This document shows positions 29,997-42,538 of a stretch of 64,000 nt of DNA, in pieces. Origin of the DNA: Trichinella spiralis. Taxonomy: Eukaryota > Nematoda > Enoplea > Trichinellida > Trichinellidae. The translations under genes were made by a program, and so were the position numbers. Numbering within the stretch: the first letter of the stretch is position 1; each line of letters begins with the position of its first letter. The DNA lies in assembly GCA_000181795.3 (NCBI GenBank), contig CM012955.1, positions 8,095,242-8,159,241 of the forward strand, in the 5' to 3' direction. The notes beneath the pieces are model-generated. The model had not been told where the DNA came from and searched no databases. It saw only the letters and a list, made by a program, of their open reading frames with translations.

Positions 29997-30599
29997 CAGT
30001 TCAATCAGTGCATCTTGTTAGTTGTCTTTCCCGTGAAAAGCACTGAATTATAATTTTTATTTGAAAAGGGATAAAATATGTTTATTAGAATTTTTCATTT
30101 CAAAATTTTGTTTCGTCCTATTTGTTTTTATAATGAGCACAGTATATCTGTATTTGAAACCTGATTTTATTCTAATCTGTAAGCACAAAGCGATATTACA
30201 TAAGCGCATCACTAGAGATCGCTTATGTACTTGAAATGAGCAGTTTTGTGAATTTTTTACCTGGTTAAGCATGCAGTCATGTATATTTAATGCAAGAAAT
30301 ATATTTACTTACACTGTCAAAGCGACCTGTGCATTGTGTGGTGATTGAAACAGAAGAAATTACGTAAAACTTCATAGAGACCATAAGAAGAATGTTCATG
30401 TGATTTATACAATTTAAGTAATTTAAGTTTAATTTAAGTAAATAAGCAAACAAGAAAAGAATAATGTCCACAAATTTAAAAAAAATTAAAATTTACCGTG
30501 AAAGTATTGTAAATTCTGAGGTGGATCAGCAACAAGTACGACTGCTTTCAAAGAACATTTTATTATTACTGCAGGATAGAGTGAAAAGCATAAGAACAA

Positions 30600-30688
30600 G
30601 CTGTCAGCTAGTGACTTAGAAACAGCTGCTTAATAATTCATTATAAAATATATTTATTAAATAAAGAATTATTAAATTTAAAAAGTAA
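30600..30688 (+). repeat. dispersed 89-bp repeat, copy 1
   Basis: 88 of 89 bases match copy 2 at 32019-32107 in direct orientation; the only difference is C at 30615 versus G at 32034. The unit contains an internal inverted repeat, TTAATAATTC and GAATTATTAA, able to form a hairpin. No target-site duplication is visible. Confidence 0.95.
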
Positions 30689-32018
30689 GGAGCATACGAG
30701 GGAAAAACACACAGTGAGTAACGAGAAAATGATTAACTAACCTAAAGCTAATGCCCAGAAACGCTTTCCGCCCGGAGCAAAAAAAATTTGCATACATGCA
30801 TAACATAGACGTTTGAGCAAACAACGCTGACTAGTATTCAACGCTTGCTGATAATTCATTGCTATGCAGAGCCGTAGGCCACACCCTTTCAACAAGAAGT
30901 TTATACAAAATGGTACATAGATGTCAAAATATTGCTCTGCTGCAACCATTCAATTTGAAATAGTTTTCCACATAACCTTTGATGCTTAAATGCATTTTGA
31001 GAATCTACTTGATTATGTAGCTAATTACAATTAATTGAGTAATTCATGAATGAAATTAACTACTGATTCTGATGAGCCAATTTGATGAACTATTTCCAAT
31101 TTCAAATGTACTGCAAAACTGCGGTGCATTGACAGACGTGAATAAATAATTAATGAAAAGCAATAGAATGACATAAACACCTTTACATCTAATAATAAAT
31201 GCCGAGTTAGCGCCACAGAATTTCTGAAAGCGCAAATAAAAAAGAACTCCTGCTTTTCTCTTACTGTACCAAATGTCAGGTTTGTCATAAAATCAAGCGC
31301 ATCTAACATAAGTTTTTACATGAGAAGCTTATAATGATAAAAAACATTTAATAAATAAATAAATAAATAAATAAATATTAAAAGTTAAATTTGAAGTCTT
31401 TTATTTAAATTTGAAGAATTATAAATGCTGTACAAATCACAATGGCATTACATATGTAACTGTTGTTAAATAAAAACTTATCAGTAAATTTATTAAATGT
31501 TGACAATATTTTTACAAAAAATTAAATTTAAAATTATTATTAATTAAATAGTTACACAATTTGAATATTGCTTTAAATAACTATCAGTTCCAGCTTCAAA
31601 GTTCATAATTAACTTTTGATTCGGTAAAAGCTGTGGAAAAAGTAGCTGTGATACGTGTTGCGAGTTGCATTTCTTTTTTATTTATTTTTAATGTAACAAG
31701 ATTGAAACTGAGATAAAGCACAAGCTACAAAGCAAAGTTTTGGTGAAATTCGGAAACGTTTTATTTAGACATCTTATTATTATTGTTTATCCAAATGACA
31801 TTAATCAACAAAGCAATTCAAATTAACGCGCATGACATGTTAGCAAACGTGTTATTTATAATGAAAATGTTCATAAACGTTCGATTAATAAATGCAGCAC
31901 AATATAGTATATCTTGAAATGAATTTTTTCAAGTGTCAGTCTAATCCTGTGTCAAGAACTTGGCCAATGACAAAAACGTCACAGTTGTATAAGCTTTTAG
32001 ATTCATTTAGTTTAAATT

Positions 32019-32107
32019 GCTGTCAGCTAGTGAGTTAGAAACAGCTGCTTAATAATTCATTATAAAATATATTTATTAAATAAAGAATTATTAAATTTAA
32101 AAAGTAA
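32019..32107 (+). repeat. dispersed 89-bp repeat, copy 2
   Basis: Direct copy of 30600-30688, offset 1419 bp. Sequence similarity stops sharply at both ends, so only this unit was copied, not the surrounding DNA. Confidence 0.95.
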
Positions 32108-32410
32108 CTAATGAAACAATTAAAGCATGGAAAAAAATGTATATTCTTAAATGAATGAATCGATTTCTTTAATTCTCAGTCTAATGATTGCGTATAACTT
32201 ATTATAACACAACAAAAGAACGATATTTGATATTTGGATACTTAAAAACAATCAGAATTATCTTCTTAGTAAACTTCAGCTCTATTCACTAAGGTGATAA
32301 AGAAAAGTTTGCTTTTTTTGACCTATATGTGAAAGTCATAAAATGGCCAGAAGCTGTTTTGACCAACAATTAGTGGTATTATTAGTAACTAGATGGTGAC
32401 CGTTGTTTGC

Positions 32411-32482
32411 CAGTTGCCATCATACAGATTCAGCTGAAAGAAAGAAATTGAGTGAAAGGAGGAAAAAGCTTCAATGCAGCTG
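32411..32482. promoter_or_regulatory. E-box group upstream of MyoD
   Basis: CAGTTG at 32411, CAGCTG at 32431 and CAGCTG at 32477 lie in a GC-richer island (about 32370-32590), about 4.7 kb upstream of the MyoD start codon and 2.4 kb past Scratch. CAGCTG is the preferred MyoD-type site. Regulatory role is inferred. Confidence 0.35.
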
Positions 32483-33534
32483 GCGTCCTATAGCAATGGC
32501 ATGACCGGACGTCTGGCATGGATCTGTGTGTGGCCGGCCATAGGCGATTAGCTGAACAACGAAAAGCAATGAATAGAAAACGATGTGAAGAAAATAAATT
32601 AGGACTCTGTGAAACAATCAGGCAGTAAAAATATTATAAGCAGAATTTTATTTCTTTTTATTATTTCGATTGCTCAGTGAAAACAAATTGATAAAGCAAA
32701 AGCAACTTTTGATATTCTACTCTAGACGTGCTTATCTAGTGGTTTTTGTTTTCAAAAACAACGCTTGACTGAAGTTGAAGAAACAAATACTAGCTATTTC
32801 CGCCGAATAAGATCAAAGTAACTGAATCGAATCATTTTTCTTATCTATTATCACCATTACGTACTTATAAATTTGCACATACACATTATATACACATATA
32901 TATGTATACATGTTAATGAAATTCATTGTCTTATTGAAAGAAATAATAATATTGTAAATAGTAAAATATAAGCACAACTAAAAGAAAAGTAAACTGAACA
33001 AACTGTGCAAGCATTTTACATTCGATAGCTGAATGAATAAAGCAGTTTTTACGGTTTCAATTTCTATATGCAAAGATGTACTTACAAAGTGTCAATTGAA
33101 TTTATTTCGAAAATTGGACAGTTTAATTAACATTTCGATGTCAGTGAGAAAAGCTAAAAATCAAAAAAGTATTCCATTAAATGCTAAATTTGGCAATGCA
33201 GATCTTATTTGCATAAAGTTACTTCAAATGTATATAAAAAGTGTGCTGTATTAAAAAATTTTTTCTTCTTTTTGGTATGTCAAAGTTTCGAATCGGAATG
33301 ATAATATTTTCAGAAAAATTCACTAGCTTACATTATTAAAATAATTTTTACATAAAAATATAATGTGAATTTTGTTTTGTTCAGAAGTGAAGAAAAGCAA
33401 TTAAGCTGCTATTCAGTATTGGTGAATCAGTTATTAAAATTTGAATAACACATTTCTATCTAACATCTAATGACAAATGGTATTTATTTGTTCGTTTCAA
33501 CTAGCGCATCAGTTTGACGGCGGGCTATTTTGCA

Positions 33535-33658
33535 GTTGAAAAATTGCTTCATCTGAGTAGGAAGATGGTTGATTTCTTTTTGCTTTGATCTGCTAATTTA
33601 TTCGCTTTGCTTAACAGTACGCAGCTGGGACAAGGTTTATTTGTTGCCGACACAGTTG
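33535..33658. promoter_or_regulatory. E-box cluster upstream of MyoD
   Basis: Four CANNTG sites in 124 bp: CAGTTG 33535, CATCTG 33550, CAGCTG 33622 and CAGTTG 33653, in a GC-richer island 3.5 kb before the MyoD start codon. A candidate muscle enhancer, by inference only. Confidence 0.38.
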
Positions 33659-34533
33659 TTTTGCATTTCTTTCAACTTCCCCCTTTTGAAGATAAAAATT
33701 TCAAACAAATTTGTCATAAATTATATTCTCTAAATTTGCTACTTTAATAAAAGACTTTACCGCTTCGGTTCTTTTTCTCTCAACTGAATGTGTCAACAGC
33801 AACAAAGCCATGCTAGCAAATAACACTTTCAGAAATTCTTACCAGAACATCAAATCACATATTTGTTCTGACATCTATCTATCTATCTATTTATATGCAT
33901 TTATAATAATAATTGCAATTTACATCTCTGCTTTGCATTTTCACACATTCACTCACATATAACTGCTTCATTATTAATTATCTGTACTTTTGATTATAAA
34001 TAATAATAATAGCAATAGTCTAAGACAACGCTTTTATTGCAAATTGCTAAATAGCTTTCACTTCTGCAAATGATTATGATACAGTTTTAATGAAAAATTG
34101 CTTTACTGCTCATTTGGTTGCTCATTTCAAATAATTTATAACTGATATACAATAGCCAAGAAGAAGAAGATCATTAAATGAGTTAGTAAAACAGTTTGCA
34201 TTGAATTTTTGCTTTATATAACTTTTTCTATTCCTTATTATTTAATTTAATAGAGTTTTATTTCTTTTATTAATTATTGCAATAAGCAAATGTTATTCAA
34301 ATAAAAAAATTTTAATAAAATGTGAAATTGTATAAATAAGCATTTGCAGGTTGCATGCGATCTGAAATGGACACGGCCGATTTTATTTATTCTAAATCAT
34401 TTTTAAAAAGTTAATTTCTAATCTAAAGTAAATGTGAAAGTCTAAGCAAAATATTGACAACTTCAGTAAGAAATAAGAAGTAGTCAACGTTTGAGAAAAT
34501 TTGAACTTTGCAGTTTTGCACTCAGTACATTCA

Positions 34534-34534
<1 letters not shown>

Positions 34535-34568
<34 letters not shown>
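34535..34568. repeat. (AT)n microsatellite
   Basis: Uninterrupted TA dinucleotide run of 34 nt. Confidence 0.95.
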
Positions 34569-34571
<3 letters not shown>

Positions 34572-37015
34572 TATATATGCTGTACTGGTAAAAGTTTATT
34601 ATGGAAAAATTTGGAGGAATAAGAAAAGAGAAAGCCAATATTAATGCAGAAATGTAGTTCAGTTTGAGGATTTTATTATAAAAAGTTCTAAATTGTTTAC
34701 AATAAAAGTGGATTGGTATTCAAAGAAGTAGGTAGTAGCGGCTCTGCCGAAGAGGCAGGTTGAAAAGAAATTTTGCCTATCAAATTTCATGACTGCAGTT
34801 GAAGGTCGTAAACTGAGATGCTTGTCTCATGATTGAAGCTGAACTAGAAGCTGCTGTAAGCTTCAAAATGTCTGTACTTAAAAGCATTCTGATATATGAC
34901 AATGTGAATAATTTACAATAAAGATACATTTGCCATTTAAAATCTAACAGTTCATTAGTTCATTTAATCACTCAAGCATCAGTTAATGTTCGCATCTTTT
35001 TGAAATAAATCTTCTAGACAAGAAATTTGCGTTTTAGAAAAGAACCTTTTCAAAGAACTTTCCGAAAGTGCAATTTATTATTATTATTAGTTAGTGGTAA
35101 CAATTTTCAAATCATCAAAGAGTTCAGTTTGAGTAATTTAAACTTTTTTCTGCTTTTGAATTTCCAATTGCGAGCATTTAATGACTTTTCAGCAAGAACT
35201 AAGCATTTAAATTTATTTTTCATCTTAAGTGTCAGTTGTTATTTTCTTCTTTTTTACACAATATTTCCAAAGTAGTAACTTGTTTATTAACAGCAGTTAA
35301 AAATTTGCAATTTAACCAAAATATTGAAATTAAAAATGAATCCCAATAGAATAACCCAGGTTAATATTAATATCTAGTAGTATTTGTAAGGAAATTATTG
35401 TTCGTTTTACGTTTGAAATAGATAAACGTCTTCATCCTGCATCAGCCTATGTCAAAGCAGACCAACAAACGCTTGCTTCTTTTACTAATTAGGGTGGTAA
35501 TCAGTGACTGATGCTAGAAATTTTTCTTCTCACTACCAACTTTAGAAACAAATAAATTCAACATTTCAATTGTAAAGAAGATTTTGATCCTTTGCTGTCA
35601 TATTGTTTCAAAAGAGAATTCCGTTTAACGTTGAAGCTGCCGTTTGATCGGCGCCAGTTGGTCGCCTGTTGACGTAACATTCTTTATCACTTTTCATGAA
35701 AAGCAGTAACAATTTTCAACAATATTCATTCATTCACTCAGGCAGTGAGTTTGCTACTTATTCTTTGTTCTTCATTCCCATTAAACAGTCGCTAGGTAGT
35801 TCATAATGATCACTCAGAGGGCTAGTCTTTACTTTGTTCCGTTTTACATTAATCTTTTAATCCAACTATAAACAGTTGGTTAAGAAGCACAAAGTAAATT
35901 GCAAAAACTTTAACTCCCTTTCAAAATATGAATTTCATTTTAAACTTTTCGGAGTGTTTCCTGAAATTTAAAATAACAACCATTTTTTGTAAACAACATT
36001 GATGAATTAGTTTGCTTTTGAAATTACGTTTACATACGCACATCACAATATGCTAACCAATTTTTGTTGAAAATGAACCGTTTATCAATAAAATAAGTTT
36101 CAATATTTAGTATAATTTGGTCGTCATTTCAACTCTACATCTTACCTTCAAACAACTTGCTTTTTTAATGAATTCGATATATCAGTTTCAATAAATATAC
36201 CATCAACTATGCTTTTCCTTTCAACTGTGAAGAAAGAAAGGCAACAGTGATAGACAATTTTTAGCCTTTCAGAATGGAGAAATTTAAAATTACACTAGTG
36301 CTTCGAATACAAAAATGATAGAAAAGCATGTTTTCTTTGTTTCCAATGAAATATCACACACAACGGTAAATCAGCATTGTAATTTTTTGAACTTTTCTTT
36401 GCAAAAAGAAATTTAACATCTAAATTGGAGGTATTTTTGTGGATTGGATAGTGAGTTAGATTTACATTTCTCACAACTGCACAAACTTTTGTGAAATTTG
36501 AACAAGTACATCCTAACATTCAACACATTTAGCAACATCATTTTTCTCACATACCGTGGGAATTCTTTCAAAGAATGGCAAACATTACATTCTACCTGGG
36601 TGAAAAAAATATTTTTTTGGAATATTTCATAAGAATTTAAAAAAGAATATAAATAATTATAACGTTAATCATTATCAATCGTAGATTAGAGGAATATGGC
36701 TACTGCTAGTCGTAAATTTTGCTGCTGGCGCCGCCGTATTATCAATTGAGCATACGACTGGCAAACGTTGATTGGTCTTAAATGACGCTTAAACATGCTA
36801 TTGGTTATTTTTGAGGCAATAGCCCAACAGCGCGGCTGTGGATCAATTCTTAAGCCGTGTGTTCGAGCTGAATTACTTTGTCGAACAGTTGTTCGTGTGG
36901 CTGTTGCTGGTTTTTGTCAACACCTCGAGTTGAGTAGCTACGACGTTGGAGACCAACTGACTTGAAGTTTCTGCATTTATTTACGAGAGGTACAAACTAC
37001 TTCTCGACAAGCAAG

Positions 37016-37181
37016 GTGAGCATTTAACAGTTGTTACATCAACCGCACCATTGGTGCGTACAGTTGGTGCAGCAGAGCACGCTGTGTTTATTCGAGTTTG
37101 ATATTTTTGACTAGCCAGCTGCAATTCCTAAAGAAACTGGCGCGTCAGCCGCGCCCATCTCACTGTTTGTGGTTATTTCAG
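37016..37181 (+). other. 5' UTR intron of MyoD (or trans-splice outron end)
   Basis: A donor after GCAAG at 37015 (GTGAGC) and a 3' splice site TTATTTCAG directly before the MyoD ATG bound 166 bp with no in-frame ATG. Either a cis intron in the leader or a spliced-leader acceptor would explain it. Confidence 0.6.
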
Positions 37182-37612
37182 ATGAACACAGATATGGCTG
37201 GTTGTCAGTATGATCCGATTTATGGATATTCTTCGAATTTAACTCAGACATCACGTTTGACTACGTCTACAGAGTTTGCTAATTTGGGTCCTGCCCCAGG
37301 AAATATTACTGCTGCTTTTCCTAATCAAACAGCTGTAACCGCTGCTGCTGACTACGCAACAATAACTCCCAATCCATATGAGGCAACTTCGCTTTATCAT
37401 CGCTATCCGTATTACAATCCATATTCGACTGGACCTCCTACATTTTATCCAGATTTGGCTTCGTTCACTAGCTCAGTTCAAGCTGGAAGCCAAAAAGCTC
37501 AAGAGTACGCAGCTGTGCCAGCCAGCTTACTGGAAGCAGTCGAGCCTGCCGCTTCGAAAAAATCTTCGACCGGCTCTAGCTCATCTCAACAGTATGGCCA
37601 ACAGCAACAAGC

Positions 37613-37645
<33 letters not shown>

Positions 37646-38378
37646 ACAGCAACAGCAACAGCAGCAACAGGCGCAGCAGCATTTAGGTGCTGGGGGATCG
37701 ACGGAACGTCGAATCAAAGAAGAAGTGTTAGATGATGCGCTGCACGGTAAAGAGTCGCTAACTATGACCGATGCTGAAGAGCACATTCCTCATGTGCTGG
37801 CGCCGTCCACTGATGGACACCAGCCACGACGATGTTTGCTTTGGGCTTGTAAAGCTTGTAAGAAGAAAACAGTTACAATTGACAGGCGTAAAGCGGCAAC
37901 AATGCGTGAACGTCGTCGTTTGCGCAAAGTGAACGAAGCATTCGAAATTCTCAAACGACGCACCTGCGCCAATCCTAACCAACGTTTGCCCAAAGTAGAA
38001 ATATTACGAAATGCAATTGAATACATTGATAGTTTGGAAGAAATGATGCATGGCGCCGGAAAACTGGGTAAAACTTTAGCTGGAATTGCTAACCCATCGC
38101 AAATGCCCCCAGCTAATGTGTCACCCAACGATACTAGTACTGGTGATTTTATTGTAAGAATGTTTGTTTGTTTGTTTGCTCGTTCATTTATTTGTTGCTT
38201 ATAATCAGTGATACATGGATGGACATTAGTTTCAGGCAACTAATGGAGGACCCTTTTACCAAGCATCTGACGAAAAAGTTCTGACTGTTTTCAGTGATGT
38301 TGAAGTGAGTGCAGTGTCTATGCAGGCTCAACAACAGCCGCAAGTGCCTGGCCAAAGTCAGCAATCGCAGCAGCAACA

Positions 38379-38441
<63 letters not shown>

Positions 38442-40026
38442 ACAGCAGCAGCAACAGCAACAGCGCTATGGAAATAGCTCACGTGGAAGCAGCAGCGGAG
38501 ATGCAAGTAAGAAAGAGGCAGCTTTGTTATTTTGATGTATGCGTGCAAACCGAACCTAAACGTCATTAGGCTTCCGTTATAGAATGAGCTTATGCCACAG
38601 CAGTTGTTTAGCATATCATAGCTAGTTTTTTCACTCTGTTCAATGTGTAGGTCAATGGTGACAGGTGAGCATTCTTTTGATCTACACCACACGTGGTCCA
38701 TTCAATCACGCCGGAAATTGGTGACAAGCGCGGCTCGCGTTTCTCCATCGCCTGCTTACTTCTTTAAGCAACTCAACGATGATGATTCATCTGCGCTACT
38801 GCTTCCAGTTGAATCATTTACCTTAATGCACTTTTTCCATTTAATACGTCATAGTATATATTCACCTATTATAATTCCTTTTTTATTTCCTAAACTTGCC
38901 TTCAAGTCAACTTTGTTCAAGTTATAAATGATACATCATTTATCCATTTGGTAAGCCGAATGATGAGAACCATTGTTCCGTATGTTTTCTTGAAAAATCT
39001 TCAAAGGCATTTTTACATTCCATTGGTTTTTGATTGAATTCTATATTTTTATCTGATATCTTCCATTAAATTTGATATTTGAAAACTGACTTTTCAAATA
39101 ATCATAGACTATCTATGATTTCAGCCAAAACAAAAATACCATGCATGTGCATGACTGACAAAAAACGCAAATAAATACTACTACTGCCAATACTACTATT
39201 ACCACTACAGTTACTACCAATATTACTACGACTATTGCTACTACAACTACAACAACAACAACTACTGCTACACTACTACCACTACTAATAATACTACTAC
39301 GAAGACCACCCCCACCAGTACAACTACTACTACTAGTAGTAGTACTAGTACTATTATCACCAACTTTTCTAATTTAGCGGAATAGAAAGCAATGACTCTT
39401 CAAGAGTTTAAAACTGTTATTGCAGCAAATAATATAAGGAAACATGAAAAAGCAAGAAAGTATTCTGTCAAATAGTGTTTTAAGATTATAATACAACAAA
39501 GTTGCATTTACGAGCTTCTGCAATTTGCAACCAAATACGGTTAACAACAGCAGCCGTTAACTAACCGACAGTTCTATTTTTGAAAGCAAAATTTAAATTT
39601 TTTAATTTGCCTAAAGGACAGTGAGACGCAAAAGTATTAAAATTAACATAGAGACATATCTGAACAGTAGACAGAGTTTAAAGCAGTATTTGTTTTTTAG
39701 TATTTGAACAAACAAACACCAACAATGGTAATGAAAACACGGCTGTCGTTTCAAGTTTGGATTGCTTGTCACAAATTGTGGAAAGTATTAGCACGAAAAA
39801 GCAAAATCATGCACTTGGAGAGAATGGGTTTGGAAGTAATCAAATGATAGAGCTCGGATCTCCAGCCACATCTGATGAAGTTGGCGTTGGAGGCATGATA
39901 TCACCAAACTCCAACAATGGTCGCAGTCAAGCAGATTCCATGAGCAATGACGACGACGATGCTGTTGATGGAGAAAATTCATCTCACAACTCTCCACAAG
40001 CATCCTCTGACCAAATGCAGAAGTGA
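37182..40026 (+). CDS. hlh-1: MyoD-family myogenic bHLH transcription factor
   Basis: Nuclear E-box-binding activator of muscle genes. Three coding exons join in phase: 37182-38153, 38236-38506 and 39701-40026, giving 522 aa, much longer than vertebrate MyoD (about 320). The H/C motif [12 protein letters not shown] starts at about 218 and the bHLH spans about 234-290. [20 protein letters not shown] includes the Ala-Thr pair and the Lys of the myogenic code, followed by [19 protein letters not shown]. The C-terminal [13 protein letters not shown] matches the MyoD helix III motif. Two polyglutamine tracts flank the bHLH. The ATG follows directly on a splice acceptor. A polyadenylation signal AATAAA is at 40577-40582. 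Confidence 0.96.
37614..37670 (+). repeat. CAG/CAA tract encoding polyglutamine 1 in MyoD
   Basis: Nineteen consecutive Gln codons, mixed CAG and CAA, N-terminal to the bHLH; further Gln codons lie on both sides, separated by Ala codons. Confidence 0.97.
38368..38463 (+). repeat. CAG/CAA tract encoding polyglutamine 2 in MyoD
   Basis: Thirty-two consecutive Gln codons C-terminal to the bHLH (about residues 369-400). The CAG/CAA mixing lowers slippage, but length variation is still likely. Confidence 0.97.
39174..39358. repeat. degenerate (ACT/ACA)n trinucleotide repeat in MyoD intron 3
   Basis: About 185 bp of imperfect ACN triplets. It includes a perfect 20-bp palindrome at 39325-39344, where (ACT)n meets (AGT)n. 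It lies inside the last intron (38507-39700). Confidence 0.9.
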
Positions 40027-40710
40027 ATATAACAACTCGTGAAATAATTTCATCAAACATTAAAAAAAATTTTACTGAAACATGACGGAAGAAAAGATAT
40101 CTTTCAATTTAATGAATGCATTTTGTTACTGCGCTATTTTTTAATAGGGCATTACTGTAACTCATTTTTATAGTTTGCAAGTTATTCAAGGTTTGTTTTC
40201 AAATGCGTGAGTATCATTTTGGTCAACTGTAATCAAATTTTATGTGAATTCTTAACCATTCAGTTTTTGTACATCAATTTATTTATTATGTACATTTTTG
40301 CTGATTTTGAATGCTGTTTTGTTGTACGTTTTGTAACGCGGATGATAACCATATCTCTATAATCATAATACATAAGGAAAAGAAAAACTACAAAAACAAC
40401 GTGTTATTTATTATTCATGCAGTTACGAAAGTACTATTTTAATATAATGCTTCTCATATTAGATTTGTTGGAATGTTACTGTGGAAATTGCAAGTGTGGA
40501 TCGTGTTGATGTGATTTACAGTAATTGTCGTTTCATTGTACGCTACTTCTTTCAAGAAACTGTTGCTTGAAAAGTAAATAAATGCAAACATTTTAGCCGA
40601 CACTAAATAAATGAACGCTAAATGTCTCAATAATTTGCATCAAGTAACAATGATTTTTTGAGTTGAAATATGTGTTTTTGAAAAAAGTTGCAAAATTAAG
40701 AAATAAATAA
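40027..40710. other. MyoD 3' flank
   Basis: AT-rich 3' UTR and flank of MyoD with AATAAA at 40577-40582. No further gene is visible on the plus strand. Confidence 0.6.
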
Positions 40711-41239
40711 TTATTGAATCAAATATATATTTAAATTCTCAATCGTTAAAAAAGTTCTTACCATAAAAAGTACAGCAATCATCAGTAACAATGGAAGGCA
40801 ACAGCAGCAAACTTTGAACCTGACATAAATCATAATCTTCTTTTCTGAGCTGAATAAGCAAGCAAAAATGAGAAACTACATTACTGCTTTTTGTTAACCA
40901 TATTTTTCAAAGCGTCAGTGGGTTGTTTCAATTTGCTTCGGTTTCAAAGGATTAAAGATTAAAGATTAGAAACCGTCGGCTTATCACTACTCAAACTGAA
41001 GCAAAATCTTTTATCAGACACTGCGATTATCTAACAAATTAGCATTTCTTATAATTTATTTCTGATATGTTTCATTTCCGCGATAATTATTGCGCTTCTA
41101 TCTACTGCTGCTGCTATACATCGTACCATACGAATACGACAAGATACAAAAAAAGTCAACAACCGCTTTACTTAAATGTACCTCCAAGAAATCCACAAAA
41201 AACATTAAAATAGATATGATGACAAAGTTTCCTGCGTTG
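40711..41239 (-). CDS. candidate mini-exons or micro-ORF encoding hydrophobic segments
   Basis: On the minus strand two 58-bp blocks have good splice signals on both sides: 41239-41182 (acceptor CTCTCAG, donor GTACAT) and 40819-40762 (acceptor ATGTCAG, donor GTAAGA). Joined in the only open phase they read NAGNFVIISILMFFVDFLE followed by VQSLLLLPSIVTDDCCTFYG. A separate open frame overlapping the second block, 40833-40711, gives a 40-aa peptide starting MIYVRFKVCCCCLPLLLM with one membrane segment. I cannot decide between these, and chance is possible in AT-rich DNA. The position is between MyoD and U2A'. No family recognised. Confidence 0.2.
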
Positions 41240-41408
41240 CTGAGAGTAAAATAATGCATTAAAAAATATTCTTTAAAAGAACCAAAATTTTGTCACAAAA
41301 TAATTGTCAAACAACATGCAATGAGAAACTGTTTCAACTGTTTTAAACATGCAAAACAAGTGATAACAAAACGTAGTCATTTTTCCTCCAATTATGAACA
41401 GTATAAAT

Positions 41409-42538
41409 TTATAAATCCATTTCTTCAACATCATCAGTCTTCTCTTTTCCGTTTGGCACTTCATTTCTGGCTAAAGTTTCTTTCAACTCTTCCAATTCTT
41501 CCAATGAAGTAACATTTTCAATAGCTTCCTTCAAATAAATATTAATTCAAATAACAATAAAAAAACATCACTTCTGTAACCTTTATCATTTCCATTTGTT
41601 CTACTGTGCGGTTGGATTCCACTGAATCTTCAACTTCTTGCGTTATATCAGTCATGCTTTCATCATCGAATGCCAAAGCCATTGAAAACGTTGCCTTTCT
41701 CACTGAGTTCTTCAAAAATTCTTCACCATCACTACTCGTGAAGAATGCATTTGCACTTTCTCTTTCCTAAAAATCATCAACTCTTTAAAAATAATTTAAA
41801 TAAAAAAAACAACATTTTAAAAATCTCACCCTTAAGCGCACACGTCTATAATCCAGCACACGAACCTGAGGAATTTTATATATGACGAAATCCCGGTAAT
41901 GCGCTACACGAGTAACTGGATTACCAATTAGACTTCAACAATAATAATAACAATAAAAAAGAACAATTTCCCATTACAAAAAACAACAGTAAAAATTATA
42001 CAACAAAAATACCAAAGATGTTCTAATCTTTGCAGCTTGGATAAAGGTTCCAATTCACCCAATTCGGCTAAACAATTGTCCGTCAATACCAAAGTTTTTA
42101 AATAAGGGAGTGAAGCTCCGAAACTATCATCGACAGTACTGCAGATATATAATAAAAAGCATAACAAATTTTCAGTGTGACTAATGCATTACCTAATTCG
42201 ATTGTTGGCCATGTAAAGTGTCTGAAGACGATACAGTAAAGGAAAATTTTCCAATTTCACGATGTCATTATTACTAAAATTCAACGTTTCGAAAGTGTCC
42301 TAAAATAAAAATAAAAATTACATTACACTTATTAATCGAATTATATTTAACATCACAAACCATAGTGGTGCCCAAATTTTCAATGCGATGAATTCTCGCA
42401 TCTAGAAAAAAAATAAAAATAACAAAAATATCTGAAAGCAAGCAAACAAAGTTTACTTTGTAAGCAAAGTTCACGTTCTCGTATGACATTGAGCAGTTGA
42501 GGACTGTCGGCGATCAAATCTGAAGTGAGTTTAACCAT
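41409..42538 (-). CDS. sap-1: U2 snRNP protein A' (leucine-rich repeat)
   Basis: U2A' binds U2 snRNA stem-loop IV together with U2B'' in the spliceosome. Seven exons join in phase: 42538-42457, 42401-42361, 42299-42193, 42138-42013, 41932-41830, 41766-41581 and 41528-41409, giving 254 aa (human 255). It starts MVKLTSDLI like human MVKLTAELI. Leucine-rich repeats follow (LNFSNNDIVKLENFPLL, LVLTDNCLAELGEL). The LRR cap NPVTRVAHYRDFVIYKIPQV matches the family NPVTNKKHYRLYVIYKVPQV. The C-terminal third is acidic and low in similarity. It lies 232 bp downstream of TMEM222 on the same strand. The gene symbol follows C. elegans usage from memory. Confidence 0.95.

Larger units (their letters stand above)
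29997..37015. other. 7 kb interval between Scratch and MyoD, with MyoD promoter and 5' UTR exon
   Basis: No gene seen. It holds a duplicated 89-bp repeat, (AAAT)n at 31349-31378, an (AT)n run at 34535-34568, and GC-richer islands at about 32370-32590, 33500-33660, 34735-34870 and 35630-35700. The last part (about 36700-37015) is GC-richer and ends in a good splice donor, so it probably contains the MyoD promoter and a non-coding first exon. Confidence 0.5.

Noticed and set aside
37586-38460. Long antisense and alternative frames of polyCys, polyAla, polyLeu, polySer/Asn over the CAG tracts
   Set aside because: They are shadows of the CAG/CAA repeats in MyoD; only the Gln frame continues into conserved domains.
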